Positions 26,431 through 34,564 of a stretch of DNA of 64,000 nucleotides are shown piece by piece. The notes below the pieces were generated by a model, which saw only the letters and a program-made list of their open reading frames with translations, was not told the DNA's origin and searched no databases. The DNA lies in contig CAZIAK010000004.1 of the NCBI GenBank assembly GCA_964537035.1, positions 62,001 through 126,000 of the forward strand. The letters are read 5' to 3'. Source of the DNA: CAZIAK01 sp964537035 (GTDB lineage Bacteria > Planctomycetota > B15-G4). The position numbers were made by a program, and so were the translations under genes. Position 1 is the stretch's first letter. Each line of letters begins with the position of its first letter.

Positions 26431-27465
26431 TCAGCGGAAGCCAGCCAGCAGACCGTCGAACTGCTCGCGGGACGGTCGCAGCTCGGCTTCGCCCAGCTGG
26501 CAAAGGGGCACGTCAGGCAAGCGCATGGTGTCGTCGAGGGCCTGGCTCGCCGGGTCGACGTAGATCAGGCCTGTGTAGACGTGTGCCTGGTCGACCCGAT
26601 CTTTCTCCAGCTGCTTTCTGGCTGCCGCGATGTCGGTGGGGTCGTAGACGGTCGGGTCATCGGACAGGGCCGAGAGCCTGATCAGGCTGCCATCCGGCAT
26701 GTCGACGGTGACGGACCCACCGGGGAGCTGCTCGACCTTCTCGGCGTCGTACTCAGGCACGAAGCCCAGCTCGTGCAGCTTGACGTTGTGCTCGCGCAGC
26801 CAGTCGAAGCCCTTGGTCGAGTCGGGCAGGTTGTTGAACGTCACGCACGGGCTGATGCAGTCGATGAACGCCAGGCCCTTGTGGTTGATGGCAGCGCGAA
26901 TCAGCGAGGTCATCTGCTTCTGGTCGCCGCTGAAACTGCGCGCCACGAACCCACATCCCAGCTCGACCGCCAGCTTGCACAGGTCGATGTCGGAGTAGTC
27001 GTTGGTGTCGCCGCCCTTCTTGCGACTGCCCTTCTCTGACGTGGCCGAGAACTGGCCCTTGGTCAGGCCGTACACGCCGTTGTTCTCGACGATGTACACC
27101 ATGTTGGTGTTGCGCCGCACCGCGTGCATGAACTGGCCGATGCCGATGGACGCCGTGTCGCCGTCGCCGGAGACGCCGATGGTGACCAGGTTCTTGTTGG
27201 CCATGTTCGCCCCGGTGGCGATGGACGGCATGCGCCCGTGCACCGAATTGATGCCATAGCCGTTGCCCACGAAGTACGCCGGCGTCTTGCTGCTGCAACC
27301 GATACCCGAGGTCTTGACCACGTTGTACGGGTCGACCCCGGCGAGGAACACCGCCTGGATGATCTCGCGGGTGATCTGGTCGTGGCCACAGCCGAGGCAC
27401 AGTGTGCTCTTGCTGTCGCCGGCGTAGTCCGCCTTGGTCAGGCCGATGGTGTTGGTGTCAGACAT
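26431..27465 (-). CDS. korB: 2-oxoacid:ferredoxin oxidoreductase, beta subunit
   Basis: The 344-residue subunit binds thiamine diphosphate: GDGDTASIGIGQF followed by the VENNGVYGLTKGQ segment forms the Mg-TPP motif. The N-terminal CLGCGHDQI and SGIGCSSK segments carry the cysteines that in this family help bind a [4Fe-4S] cluster. With the alpha subunit it decarboxylates a 2-oxoacid (usually 2-oxoglutarate) to the acyl-CoA and reduces ferredoxin. Its ATG overlaps the korA stop by 8 bp (27458-27465). No ferredoxin-like delta subunit is adjacent. Pyruvate as substrate cannot be excluded. Confidence 0.9.
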   Translation of the reverse strand: MSDTNTIGLTKADYAGDSKSTLCLGCGHDQITREIIQAVFLAGVDPYNVVKTSGIGCSSKTPAYFVGNGYGINSVHGRMPSIATGANMANKNLVTIGVSGDGDTASIGIGQFMHAVRRNTNMVYIVENNGVYGLTKGQFSATSEKGSRKKGGDTNDYSDIDLCKLAVELGCGFVARSFSGDQKQMTSLIRAAINHKGLAFIDCISPCVTFNNLPDSTKGFDWLREHNVKLHELGFVPEYDAEKVEQLPGGSVTVDMPDGSLIRLSALSDDPTVYDPTDIAAARKQLEKDRVDQAHVYTGLIYVDPASQALDDTMRLPDVPLCQLGEAELRPSREQFDGLLAGFR

Positions 27466-29281
27466 GTGCAGGCTCCGGCGCGCCGGCGCGCACGGCTTCG
27501 ATGATGGGTTGGGCCGCCATGGGCAGGCCCGCGTAGTAGTTCAACTTGCGAATCTTGGTGGCCAGGTGTGGCAGCTTGATGCGAATGATGTCGGCCATCT
27601 GCCCGTCTCGGTTCTGCTCGGCCACGTAGACCACGTCGCACTCTTCGATGAACTGTGTCACCGCGTCGTGCAAGGGCAACGAACAGATGCGTAGCTCGCG
27701 CGTGGCCACCCCTTCGCCAGCCAAGACGTCCCGGGCCTCGGACACCGCGTAGGCCGTGCTGCCGTAGTGGATGATGCCGATGGAGGCCTCGCCGTCGCCC
27801 GCAAGGATCGGAGCCGGCGTGTGAGACACCGAGCCATCGATCTTGCGCTTGATGCGCTCGATGACGGTCTTGTACTCGTCGGGATCTTCGGTGTAGCTCG
27901 CCGTCTCGGTGTGCCCTGATCCACGGGTGAAGTAGGGCGCGAGCGGATGGCGGGTTCCTGGCAGGGTGCGGTAGGGCACGCCGTCGCCGTCGACCTCCTT
28001 GTAGCGAGCAAACTCGCCGATCTCTTCGAGAGCTTTCTTGTCGAGCACCTTGCCCCGATCGAAATCGCGCTCGGTGTAGGGCAGCTCCTCGGAGATCCAG
28101 TAGTTCATGCCCATGTCCAGGTCGCTGAGCAGGAACACCGGCGTCTGGAAGCGCTCGGCCAGGTCGAAGGACTGCTGGGCGTGCTCGTAGAGTTCGACGG
28201 GCCCGGCCGGCAGCAAGACGATGTGCTCGGTGTCGCCATGGGAGAGGAAGCGACAGAGGCTCACGTCACCCTGCTGGGTGCGGGTAGGCATGCCGGTGGA
28301 CGGTCCCACACGCTGGACGTCGATCACCACCGCCGGAATCTCAGCGTAGTAGCCGAAGCCTGCGAACTCGGCCATGAGCGAGATGCCCGGGCCAGCGGTC
28401 GCCGTCATGGAGCGAGCGCCAGCCCACCCCGCACCGAGCGCCAAGCCGAGGGAGGCCAGCTCGTCTTCGGCCTGCACCGCCGCGAAGTTGACCTTGCCCT
28501 CTGTATCGGTGCGCGTCTTGCCGGCGATGCGAATCGTCTCTTCGCACACACTCGAGCTGGGCGTGATGGGATACCAGCCCACGAACGAGCAACCACCCAT
28601 GACGCAACCCAGACCCGTGGCCGTGTTGCCCTCGATGAACAGCTTGCCGTCGTTCATCTGGCGGGGCTCGACCCTCAACGGGCAGGTCGCCGCGTCGAAG
28701 TTCTCATTCGCGTAGGCCAGGCCAGCCTTGACCACGTCCTGGTTGAGCGTGATCAGTTTGGGCTTCTTGGCGAACTGTTCGGCCACGATGGACATGACCA
28801 CGTCGACGTCCATCTTGAGCAGGTGTGCCACCACGCCCACGTAGACCATGTTGGCCAGCAGCTTGCGCAACCGGGGGTCTGGCGCGAACTCCTTCGCCAG
28901 CTTGGCGAAGGGCACGACGAACACGGTGATGTCGTCACGCCCGACGCTCTGCGACTGGGGCATCTTCTCGTCGATCAGCAGCACTCCGCCCTTGTCGACG
29001 GCGGCGATGTCTTTCGCCACGGTCTTCGGGTTGAGCGCGATGACGAACTCGGTGCGGCCGCTGCGCGCGCTGTAGCCCTTCTCCGAGACACGAATCAGGA
29101 ACCACGTGGGCAGGCCTGAGATGTTGCTCGGAAAGAGGTTCTTGGGCGTGACGTGCACGCCCATGCGGAAGATCGACTTGGCCAGGATCAGGTTCGAGGA
29201 GGCAGAGCCCGAACCGTTCACTGTGGCCACGTTGATGGTGAAGTCGTTGATCGTGTCGTTGCCGCTCAAAGGCGAGGACAT
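27458..29281 (-). CDS. korA: 2-oxoacid:ferredoxin oxidoreductase, gamma-alpha fused subunit
   Basis: From ATG 29281 the protein has 607 residues. The first about 190 residues are the gamma-type domain (ATVNGSGSASSNLILAKSIFRMGVHV, GYSARSG). The rest is the alpha domain with the pyrimidine-binding block (GYPITPSSSVCE-like GWYPITPSS, AEDELASLGLALGAGWAGARSMTATAGPG) and the C-terminal domain (ILAGDGEASIGIIHYGSTAY). This fused gamma-alpha architecture is typical of two-subunit KorAB enzymes. The open frame reaches 29374, but 29281 fits the family N-terminus better. Confidence 0.9.
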   Translation of the reverse strand: MSSPLSGNDTINDFTINVATVNGSGSASSNLILAKSIFRMGVHVTPKNLFPSNISGLPTWFLIRVSEKGYSARSGRTEFVIALNPKTVAKDIAAVDKGGVLLIDEKMPQSQSVGRDDITVFVVPFAKLAKEFAPDPRLRKLLANMVYVGVVAHLLKMDVDVVMSIVAEQFAKKPKLITLNQDVVKAGLAYANENFDAATCPLRVEPRQMNDGKLFIEGNTATGLGCVMGGCSFVGWYPITPSSSVCEETIRIAGKTRTDTEGKVNFAAVQAEDELASLGLALGAGWAGARSMTATAGPGISLMAEFAGFGYYAEIPAVVIDVQRVGPSTGMPTRTQQGDVSLCRFLSHGDTEHIVLLPAGPVELYEHAQQSFDLAERFQTPVFLLSDLDMGMNYWISEELPYTERDFDRGKVLDKKALEEIGEFARYKEVDGDGVPYRTLPGTRHPLAPYFTRGSGHTETASYTEDPDEYKTVIERIKRKIDGSVSHTPAPILAGDGEASIGIIHYGSTAYAVSEARDVLAGEGVATRELRICSLPLHDAVTQFIEECDVVYVAEQNRDGQMADIIRIKLPHLATKIRKLNYYAGLPMAAQPIIEAVRAGAPEPAHV

Positions 29282-29458
29282 GGTAGGCACCGAAATGGGC
29301 TGGCAGGTCGGTCCGGAGTGCACTGACGAGTGGCGTTTCCGGCCGAGAAATAGCGGCACAGGGTAGCAGGACATGGCCCGTCCGGAAATGGACGTGAGAC
29401 CATGAAATCTTGCCAGATCCCCCGTCTCTTCAGGGCCCGGACGACGCCCCCGAACTGT

Positions 29459-29779
29459 TCATTCAGAGGGCAGCTGATCGAGCAGATCGCGGATCTCGTC
29501 GAAGGGCTCGTCGTGGTTCTGCTCCTCGGCCAGGCGCTGACCCAGGGTGATCGCCTGCCGAGCCTCGTCCCAACGCTCCAGGGACACCAGGCAGGCCCCT
29601 TGCCGGATGGCAGCCATCATCCAGGACGGGTCGAGTTCGAGGCAGCGGCCGTAGGCAGCAGCTCCCTGCTCATACTCGCCGGCGGCCAGGAGCATCTGGG
29701 CCAGAGCGTAGTTGTGCAGGGGGTTGTCGGGTTCAGCAGCGACCAGGGCGCGAAATCGATCGATCTTGGTGGTGCTCAC
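29459..29779 (-). CDS. Small TPR protein
   Basis: The 106-residue protein starts at GTG 29779, preceded 4 nt away by GGAGGT, which decides this start over the longer frame to 29839. It contains two TPR units (residues about 14-47, NPLHNYALAQMLLAAGEYEQGAAAYGRCLEL, and about 48-85) and an acidic tail. No signal peptide. Such proteins act as protein-protein adaptors; the partner is unknown. It is divergent from rsmG. Confidence 0.75.
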   Translation of the reverse strand: MSTTKIDRFRALVAAEPDNPLHNYALAQMLLAAGEYEQGAAAYGRCLELDPSWMMAAIRQGACLVSLERWDEARQAITLGQRLAEEQNHDEPFDEIRDLLDQLPSE

Positions 29780-29895
29780 AGGGACCTCCGGGGACCAGGG
29801 GCAGGCGACCCTCCCCCGGCCCGGTCGAAACCGGCCCACGAGAGGTCCTCAGGTTCGCCCTTGAGACCGGGCCAACCGCCGCCCATGGTGTCGCC

Positions 29896-30588
29896 ATGCC
29901 CGAGACATTCCAAGACGTGATCACCGACCTGCTGCGACAACACCTCCCGCAGGTGCCCGGTCTGGCCGAGATCCATGGTGGCCCGGGCATCGAGCAGCTG
30001 GCCCGCTCCCTCAGCAGCTTCTGCGTGGCCCTCGCCGCCGCGAACGAGAAGATCAATCTGACCGGCATCGTCGACCCCGAGGGCATGGCCGTACGCCACG
30101 TCCTCGATGCCCTGACGGCCCTGCCCGCCCTCGAGGGCGACGGCGTGCTGGTCGACCTGGGTTCGGGCTGCGGCGTCCCCGGCATCCCCCTGGCCCTGGC
30201 CCTGCCCCGGCGGCAGGTCGTGCTGGTCGAGTCCCGAGAGCGCAAGGCCGCCGCCCTCGCTGCCCTGGTGGACGAACTGGGCCTCTCTCCCCGGGTGTCT
30301 GCGGTGCGGGCCCGAGGCGAGCTCTGGCTGGCCGAGCACCCAGCGGACGAGGTGGTCACTCGAGCCGTGGGCTCCATCGCTGATCAGCTGAAGCTCCTGC
30401 GCAAGGCCCGCCACGCCTTCAACCGCCTGGTCATGCTCAAAGGCCCCGGGGCTGACGACGAGTTCAGCCAGGTCGCAGACCGGCTCACCGAGCTGGGCTT
30501 CGAGGCGCCGGAGCGACTCTCCGCCGACCTCCCCCACGGAGCGGGCAGCCGGGTGCTGCTGGCCTTCGAGCCGACGCGCAAGAGCTAG
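29896..30588 (+). CDS. rsmG: 16S rRNA (guanine-527 N7) methyltransferase
   Basis: The 230-residue protein matches RsmG (GidB): NEKINLTGI, the HVLDAL segment, the SAM motif VDLGSGCGVPGIPLAL, the acidic ribose contact VLVESRERKAAAL, and VVTRAVGSIADQLKL. It methylates G527 of 16S rRNA. The length is normal. The ATG at 29896 is the only start that keeps the N-terminal helix. It is monocistronic here and converges with the universal stress protein gene. Confidence 0.92.
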   Translation: MPETFQDVITDLLRQHLPQVPGLAEIHGGPGIEQLARSLSSFCVALAAANEKINLTGIVDPEGMAVRHVLDALTALPALEGDGVLVDLGSGCGVPGIPLALALPRRQVVLVESRERKAAALAALVDELGLSPRVSAVRARGELWLAEHPADEVVTRAVGSIADQLKLLRKARHAFNRLVMLKGPGADDEFSQVADRLTELGFEAPERLSADLPHGAGSRVLLAFEPTRKS

Positions 30589-30613
30589 CAGGCCCTGCGC
30601 GGCGTGTCGCCCG

Positions 30614-31540
30614 CTACGAGAGAGTCACCGGGCAGACAAAGTCATCGGGCTTGATGGCCAGCACAGACGAGCAGGCCTGGGCGATGGTCCGCTCTGCAGT
30701 CGAGCCGATGACCACCCCGGCCAGGCCACCCCGGCCGATGGTGCCCAGGACGATCAGGGTCGCGTCGAGCTTGGCCTCGGCCTTGACGATCTGCTCTGAG
30801 GGTCGCCCCTCGGCCATCCACAGCTTGACCTCGACGCCCGCGTCTGCAGCCAGGCCGTCGGTCAGCGTGTGCAGCTCGGCCCATGCCTGCTCGCGACAGT
30901 CAGCCTCGTAAGACTGCACCTCTGCCGCATCGACGTTGCGCAGGCGCATGCCCCCCTCAAGCGGGTACTCGGGGACGTGCAGCACGTTCCATTTGCGCTC
31001 GCTGAGCGCGGCGATCGATGCGGACAGGCTCAGCACCCGGGACGCGGGCCCGTGATCCAGAGCCACCGCCGAGAGGATCGAGCCCTGTCCCTTGGGGGTC
31101 GGGTCCCGCGGAGCCACCCAGACCGGGCAGGGGCATTTTCGAATCAGCTGGGTGGCCATGTTGCTGACGATCTCGCCCCCTGGCTCGCCAGAGCGCCTGG
31201 CGGAGACCACCGCCAGATCGTATCCACCCCGCAACACCTCGCGGATGACTTCGAGGAACGGGACACCGGCCTTGACCAGCACCTGGACGTCTCCAGCATC
31301 CAGGAGCGACACGAAGCGATCGGTGAGGCTCTTGCGCGCCGCTTCTGCCACGGCCTCGGCGTGGAGTTGCCCGTCAGGGACCACCGTGATCACGGTGACC
31401 TGGGCTGGCCGCTGCTGCTGCTTGTAAAGGCCGCTGACCACCTGGGCCAGGGCCTCGACCTGCTGGCCAGGACCGTCGGGCGCCCCAAACGACGGCTTGG
31501 TCACGTCGACCGTGACCAGGATCTTCGAGAACTCTTGCAT
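30614..31540 (-). CDS. Tandem universal stress protein
   Basis: From ATG 31540 the protein has 308 residues and two UspA-type domains (about 1-150 and 155-308). The second domain keeps the nucleotide-binding signature, a VLGTIGRGGLAGVVIGSTAE segment (G-x2-G-x9-GS). The first has a weaker form (SARRSGEPGGEIVSNMATQL). Residues VTKPSF after the first strand differ from the usual DGS. Tandem Usp proteins bind ATP and respond to stress; the exact role is unknown. The longer frame to 31588 adds an unlikely N-terminus and approaches the tRNA gene. Confidence 0.87.
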   Translation of the reverse strand: MQEFSKILVTVDVTKPSFGAPDGPGQQVEALAQVVSGLYKQQQRPAQVTVITVVPDGQLHAEAVAEAARKSLTDRFVSLLDAGDVQVLVKAGVPFLEVIREVLRGGYDLAVVSARRSGEPGGEIVSNMATQLIRKCPCPVWVAPRDPTPKGQGSILSAVALDHGPASRVLSLSASIAALSERKWNVLHVPEYPLEGGMRLRNVDAAEVQSYEADCREQAWAELHTLTDGLAADAGVEVKLWMAEGRPSEQIVKAEAKLDATLIVLGTIGRGGLAGVVIGSTAERTIAQACSSVLAIKPDDFVCPVTLS

Positions 31541-31591
31541 GCAGGCGCCCTCCAGACGATCAGCGGCCGACAAGCGGCGCCAAGCCAAGAA

Positions 31592-31666
31592 TGGAGCCGG
31601 GGATCGGATTCGAACCGACGACCTCAGCTTTACGAAAGCCGTGCTCTACCACTGAGCTACCCCGGC
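31592..31666 (-). tRNA. tRNA-Thr (anticodon CGU)
   Basis: On the minus strand the sequence folds as a complete tRNA: acceptor GCCGGGG/CCCCGGC, D-arm GCTC...GAGC, anticodon arm CGGCT-TTCGTAA-AGCTG with anticodon CGT (reads ACG, Thr), variable loop AGGTC, T-arm GTCGG-TTCGAAT-CCGAT. The discriminator base is T and CCA is encoded. The anticodon and T stems each contain one G-U pair. Confidence 0.95.
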
Positions 31667-31768
31667 ACACGTTTCTCTTGCGCCGCGAAGGCGGGAACCC
31701 TACCAAACAGCCCATTGATCGGCTACACGCCCGGGCCAGCTCACCGCACACAAGGCTATCATCACCCC

Positions 31769-32155
31769 GTGCACTATCTCATCGATGGCTACAACCTGGC
31801 CTTCTGGCTCGCGGGGGATGACGACCTCGACCCCCACCAGCTTCGGGAGCTGTTGCTGGGCAAGCTCGCGACCAGCCGCCCCCCCGACGCCGAATCGCTG
31901 CACATCTACTGGGACGTCCGCAGACCCAACCCGGCGATCCCGGCCAACACCTACCTCGACTGGTGCACGATGCACAACGTCCCCGACGCGGACGCAGCCA
32001 TCATCGACGCCGTCTACGACGCCGAGGCGCCCCGCCGCTGCATGGTGGTCAGCCGAGACCGAGAGGTCACCGGCCGCTCCCGCCAGCTAGGAGCCAAGGT
32101 CATGTCCCCCAAGGATCTGCTAGGCAAGACCCGAACCCGGCGTCGCCGCCGCTAG
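31769..32155 (+). CDS. NYN/YacP-like (PIN-fold) nuclease domain protein
   Basis: From GTG 31769 the product has 128 residues. It begins directly with MHYLIDGYNLAFWL, the first acidic strand of the YacP/NYN family, followed by a DAVYDAEAPRRCMVVSRDREV block carrying the other acidic residues and ending with a basic tail (KTRTRRRRR). YacP (Rae1) of Bacillus cleaves mRNA in the ribosomal A site; whether this protein does so is unknown. It lies about 100 bp after the tRNA gene, on the opposite strand. The frame is open far upstream, but the family N-terminus fixes the start. Confidence 0.8.
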   Translation: MHYLIDGYNLAFWLAGDDDLDPHQLRELLLGKLATSRPPDAESLHIYWDVRRPNPAIPANTYLDWCTMHNVPDADAAIIDAVYDAEAPRRCMVVSRDREVTGRSRQLGAKVMSPKDLLGKTRTRRRRR

Positions 32156-32245
32156 CCGCCAAACCACCCCAGCGCGTGAGCAAGCGTCACCGCCGAAGAA
32201 CGACCCCCCGAAAGGCCACAGTCGCCGGCCTCTCCAGCTGACGAG

Positions 32246-32346
32246 GTCGTCGCTGGTTCTCGCCAGGGGGGGTCTGGAGCGAGTTCACGAGGCGCAGCCG
32301 AGTTGTCTGAGCGCCACGGCCCCCCCTGGCGAGAACCAGCGACGAC
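32246..32346. repeat. 27-bp perfect inverted repeat with 47-nt spacer
   Basis: Arms 32246-32272 and 32320-32346 are exact inverted copies (GTCGTCGCTGG... to a run of seven G, and its complement). The spacer (32273-32319) contains GAGCGAGTTCACGAGGCGC-type sequence. The element sits between convergent genes (stops at 32155 and 32407), so it may act as a two-way terminator without U-run, or be a dispersed palindromic element. Confidence 0.85.
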
Positions 32347-32406
32347 CGGAGCACCCCAAAGAAGGCCGCGACCTGTAGCGCAGCCCGCAGCCCGCAGCCA
32401 GCCCCC

Positions 32407-34464
32407 TTAGCCGTTGGCCATGGCCATGTCGTTGGACGACCCGCGCCCCAGGTTGCCCAGGGCCCGCGCCGCAGCCAGACCCAGGGGACCGGTGCCGCCC
32501 TCCTCGAGAGCAGCATTCACGGCGTCGCTCAGGGCATCGACCGCGCCAGAGGCACCACCGTGAGCAGCCCAGAGCTGACCCACCGCGTTCAGAGCCGCGA
32601 TGCGCAGCTCGTCGGAACCACCACCCAGGACGATCTGCTCGACCTGCGAGAGACCGGCTCCCACGTGTCCTGCCAGGCCCAGGAGAGCGATCTTGACGTC
32701 GTCGCCACCCGCCCGCTCGAGCCCCTGCTCAATGCTGTTGGCCGAGCCAGCCGTGGCCGCGCTGGGCAGGTGCTGCAGCACCTGTGCGGCTGCGATGGCC
32801 CGTGAGGCTGCGTCACGAGCGAGCATGTCCGGCTCGCCAGCGACTGCCTGCAGGTCGGCCAAGGCCACCTCGGAGACCACTGCGGCCACCTGGTCGCCGT
32901 AGCGTGCGCTCACCAGATCGGACTCGTCCGTGACGATCACCACAGGCACGTCGGCGCTGCGGGGGTCGTTCAGCAGGCCGAAGATGACCGTGTCGAGCGT
33001 GACGCCGTTGAGGCCGTCGCGTACCACGATCACGTCCTTCGGCGGGAACTGCTTGGCCTTCATCAGGCCTCCGGCGGCCGTGGAGCTGCCCAGGTGCTGC
33101 CAGCCAGCGGCGTTGCCACTGAGCCCCGTGTCACCAATCGAGAACACCAGGCGATCGGGGATCGACTTGAGCGCCTCACCCAGCACCGAGACCACTCGGG
33201 CGTCAGCAAGACCCTGGGAGCCCAGAGAAAGTGCAGCAGCCACAGAAACGGCCTGGAAGTCGCTGTCGAGGGCGCCTCGCAAGGCTGCGACCTCGCCCTT
33301 GCCCGTGCCCATGCTGTCGATCAGAGCCGCAGCAGCAGCCGCCTGATCGTGCGACAACAAGGTGCCCAGAGCGGCGCCTCGGGCATCGCCAGCCATGGCC
33401 AGCTTGATCTCAAGGGACGGCAGCTCATCGGCGGCCGTGGACAGCAGATCGCTGTCCTGCAGGCCCGGGACGTCGGCCCCAGCCATGATCTCGGCCTTCA
33501 TGGACGCGTGCACCGCAGCCAGACCAGCACTGATCTCCTTGCCACCGCCCAGGGCCATGGCCTGGTCGAGGGTGCCCTCGGCCAGGTGCAGCTGGTACAG
33601 GCCGCCCAGAATGGCCTCGCCCATGAGGCCGCCGTCCTGCCAGCTCCAGGCCACCTGGCCATCGGCGTAGGGCTTGACGATGTCGGCGTCGCCCTGAACC
33701 CACTTGGACGCCAGGCGCAGAGCCAGGGTCGAGGGATCGCGGGTGCGCAGGCCCATGGCGTCGAGGTCGTCGCCCAGGCGGCTCAAGGACTCGGCGGCGA
33801 TCTGCCGTACCACTGCTTCGTCGTCGCCCGCGGCCAACCAGGCCAGGGAGGCTGCGGCACGGACGTCGCCGATGGTGCCTAGCACCGAGGCCGCGTTGGC
33901 CCGGGTGGTCATGTCCTCAGAGTTCAGCGCTTGCATGAGCGGCGGCACCGCCCGATCACCGAGGCGAATGAGCGCCTTGATGGCCAGAACACGACGATTC
34001 GTGTCGGAGCGGTCAGCCAGGGGACCCAGCAGCGCGGGCACAGCCCACTCGCCGTAGGTCGCATTCAGCTCGCTCAGGGCCTGCTCAGACTCAAGGGAGC
34101 CAGCAGACAGATAGGTGTCGACCAGGTCGCGCGCCCCGCCGGGATCGCTGAGCACGGCGCTGCGGCCCACCTTCGCGATGCCCAGGAAGCGCTTGGCCAG
34201 GGCACCGACCTCGCCGCCGTCCATGAGCATGGCCAGGATCTGGTCCTGCTCGAGCTTCTGCCAGAAGCGGAAAGCGTCTTCGTTGCCCGGGTTCTGGGCC
34301 AGGGCGTCCTTGAAGGCGTCGATGGCCCCCTGGGTGTCGCCTGACTCATAGGCAGCCACGCCGGTCTCGAACAGGCTTTCGGCGTCCTGGGCGGCTGCGG
34401 AAGGCAGCGCCAGGAACAGGGCTGCAGACGGAACCACGAAGCGACAAAGCACGGAACGGAGCAT
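32407..34464 (-). CDS. Secreted TPR/HEAT-repeat protein
   Basis: From ATG 34464 the protein has 685 residues with a signal peptide ending SAAAQ. Residues about 26-75 form a TPR pair (FETGVAAYESGDTQGAIDAFKDALAQNPGN). After that, HEAT-type repeats follow (VPALLGPLADRSDTNRRVLAIKALIRLGDRAVPPLMQAL, TRANAASVLGTIGDVRAAASLAWLA), and the C-terminal half has further alpha-helical repeats mixed with alanine-rich segments. It is probably a periplasmic scaffold. The frame reaching 34674 was not used because it lacks a signal peptide. Function unknown. Confidence 0.78.
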   Translation of the reverse strand: MLRSVLCRFVVPSAALFLALPSAAAQDAESLFETGVAAYESGDTQGAIDAFKDALAQNPGNEDAFRFWQKLEQDQILAMLMDGGEVGALAKRFLGIAKVGRSAVLSDPGGARDLVDTYLSAGSLESEQALSELNATYGEWAVPALLGPLADRSDTNRRVLAIKALIRLGDRAVPPLMQALNSEDMTTRANAASVLGTIGDVRAAASLAWLAAGDDEAVVRQIAAESLSRLGDDLDAMGLRTRDPSTLALRLASKWVQGDADIVKPYADGQVAWSWQDGGLMGEAILGGLYQLHLAEGTLDQAMALGGGKEISAGLAAVHASMKAEIMAGADVPGLQDSDLLSTAADELPSLEIKLAMAGDARGAALGTLLSHDQAAAAAALIDSMGTGKGEVAALRGALDSDFQAVSVAAALSLGSQGLADARVVSVLGEALKSIPDRLVFSIGDTGLSGNAAGWQHLGSSTAAGGLMKAKQFPPKDVIVVRDGLNGVTLDTVIFGLLNDPRSADVPVVIVTDESDLVSARYGDQVAAVVSEVALADLQAVAGEPDMLARDAASRAIAAAQVLQHLPSAATAGSANSIEQGLERAGGDDVKIALLGLAGHVGAGLSQVEQIVLGGGSDELRIAALNAVGQLWAAHGGASGAVDALSDAVNAALEEGGTGPLGLAAARALGNLGRGSSNDMAMANG

Positions 34465-34564
34465 GATCGAGCTCGCTGAAGAGTTGGGTTCGGGGCCCCA
34501 CGTAACGGCCGGAGTCGTCGGTCCGCAGAGCGAGGCACAAATCTTAGGCAGGGACCCTGATTTA

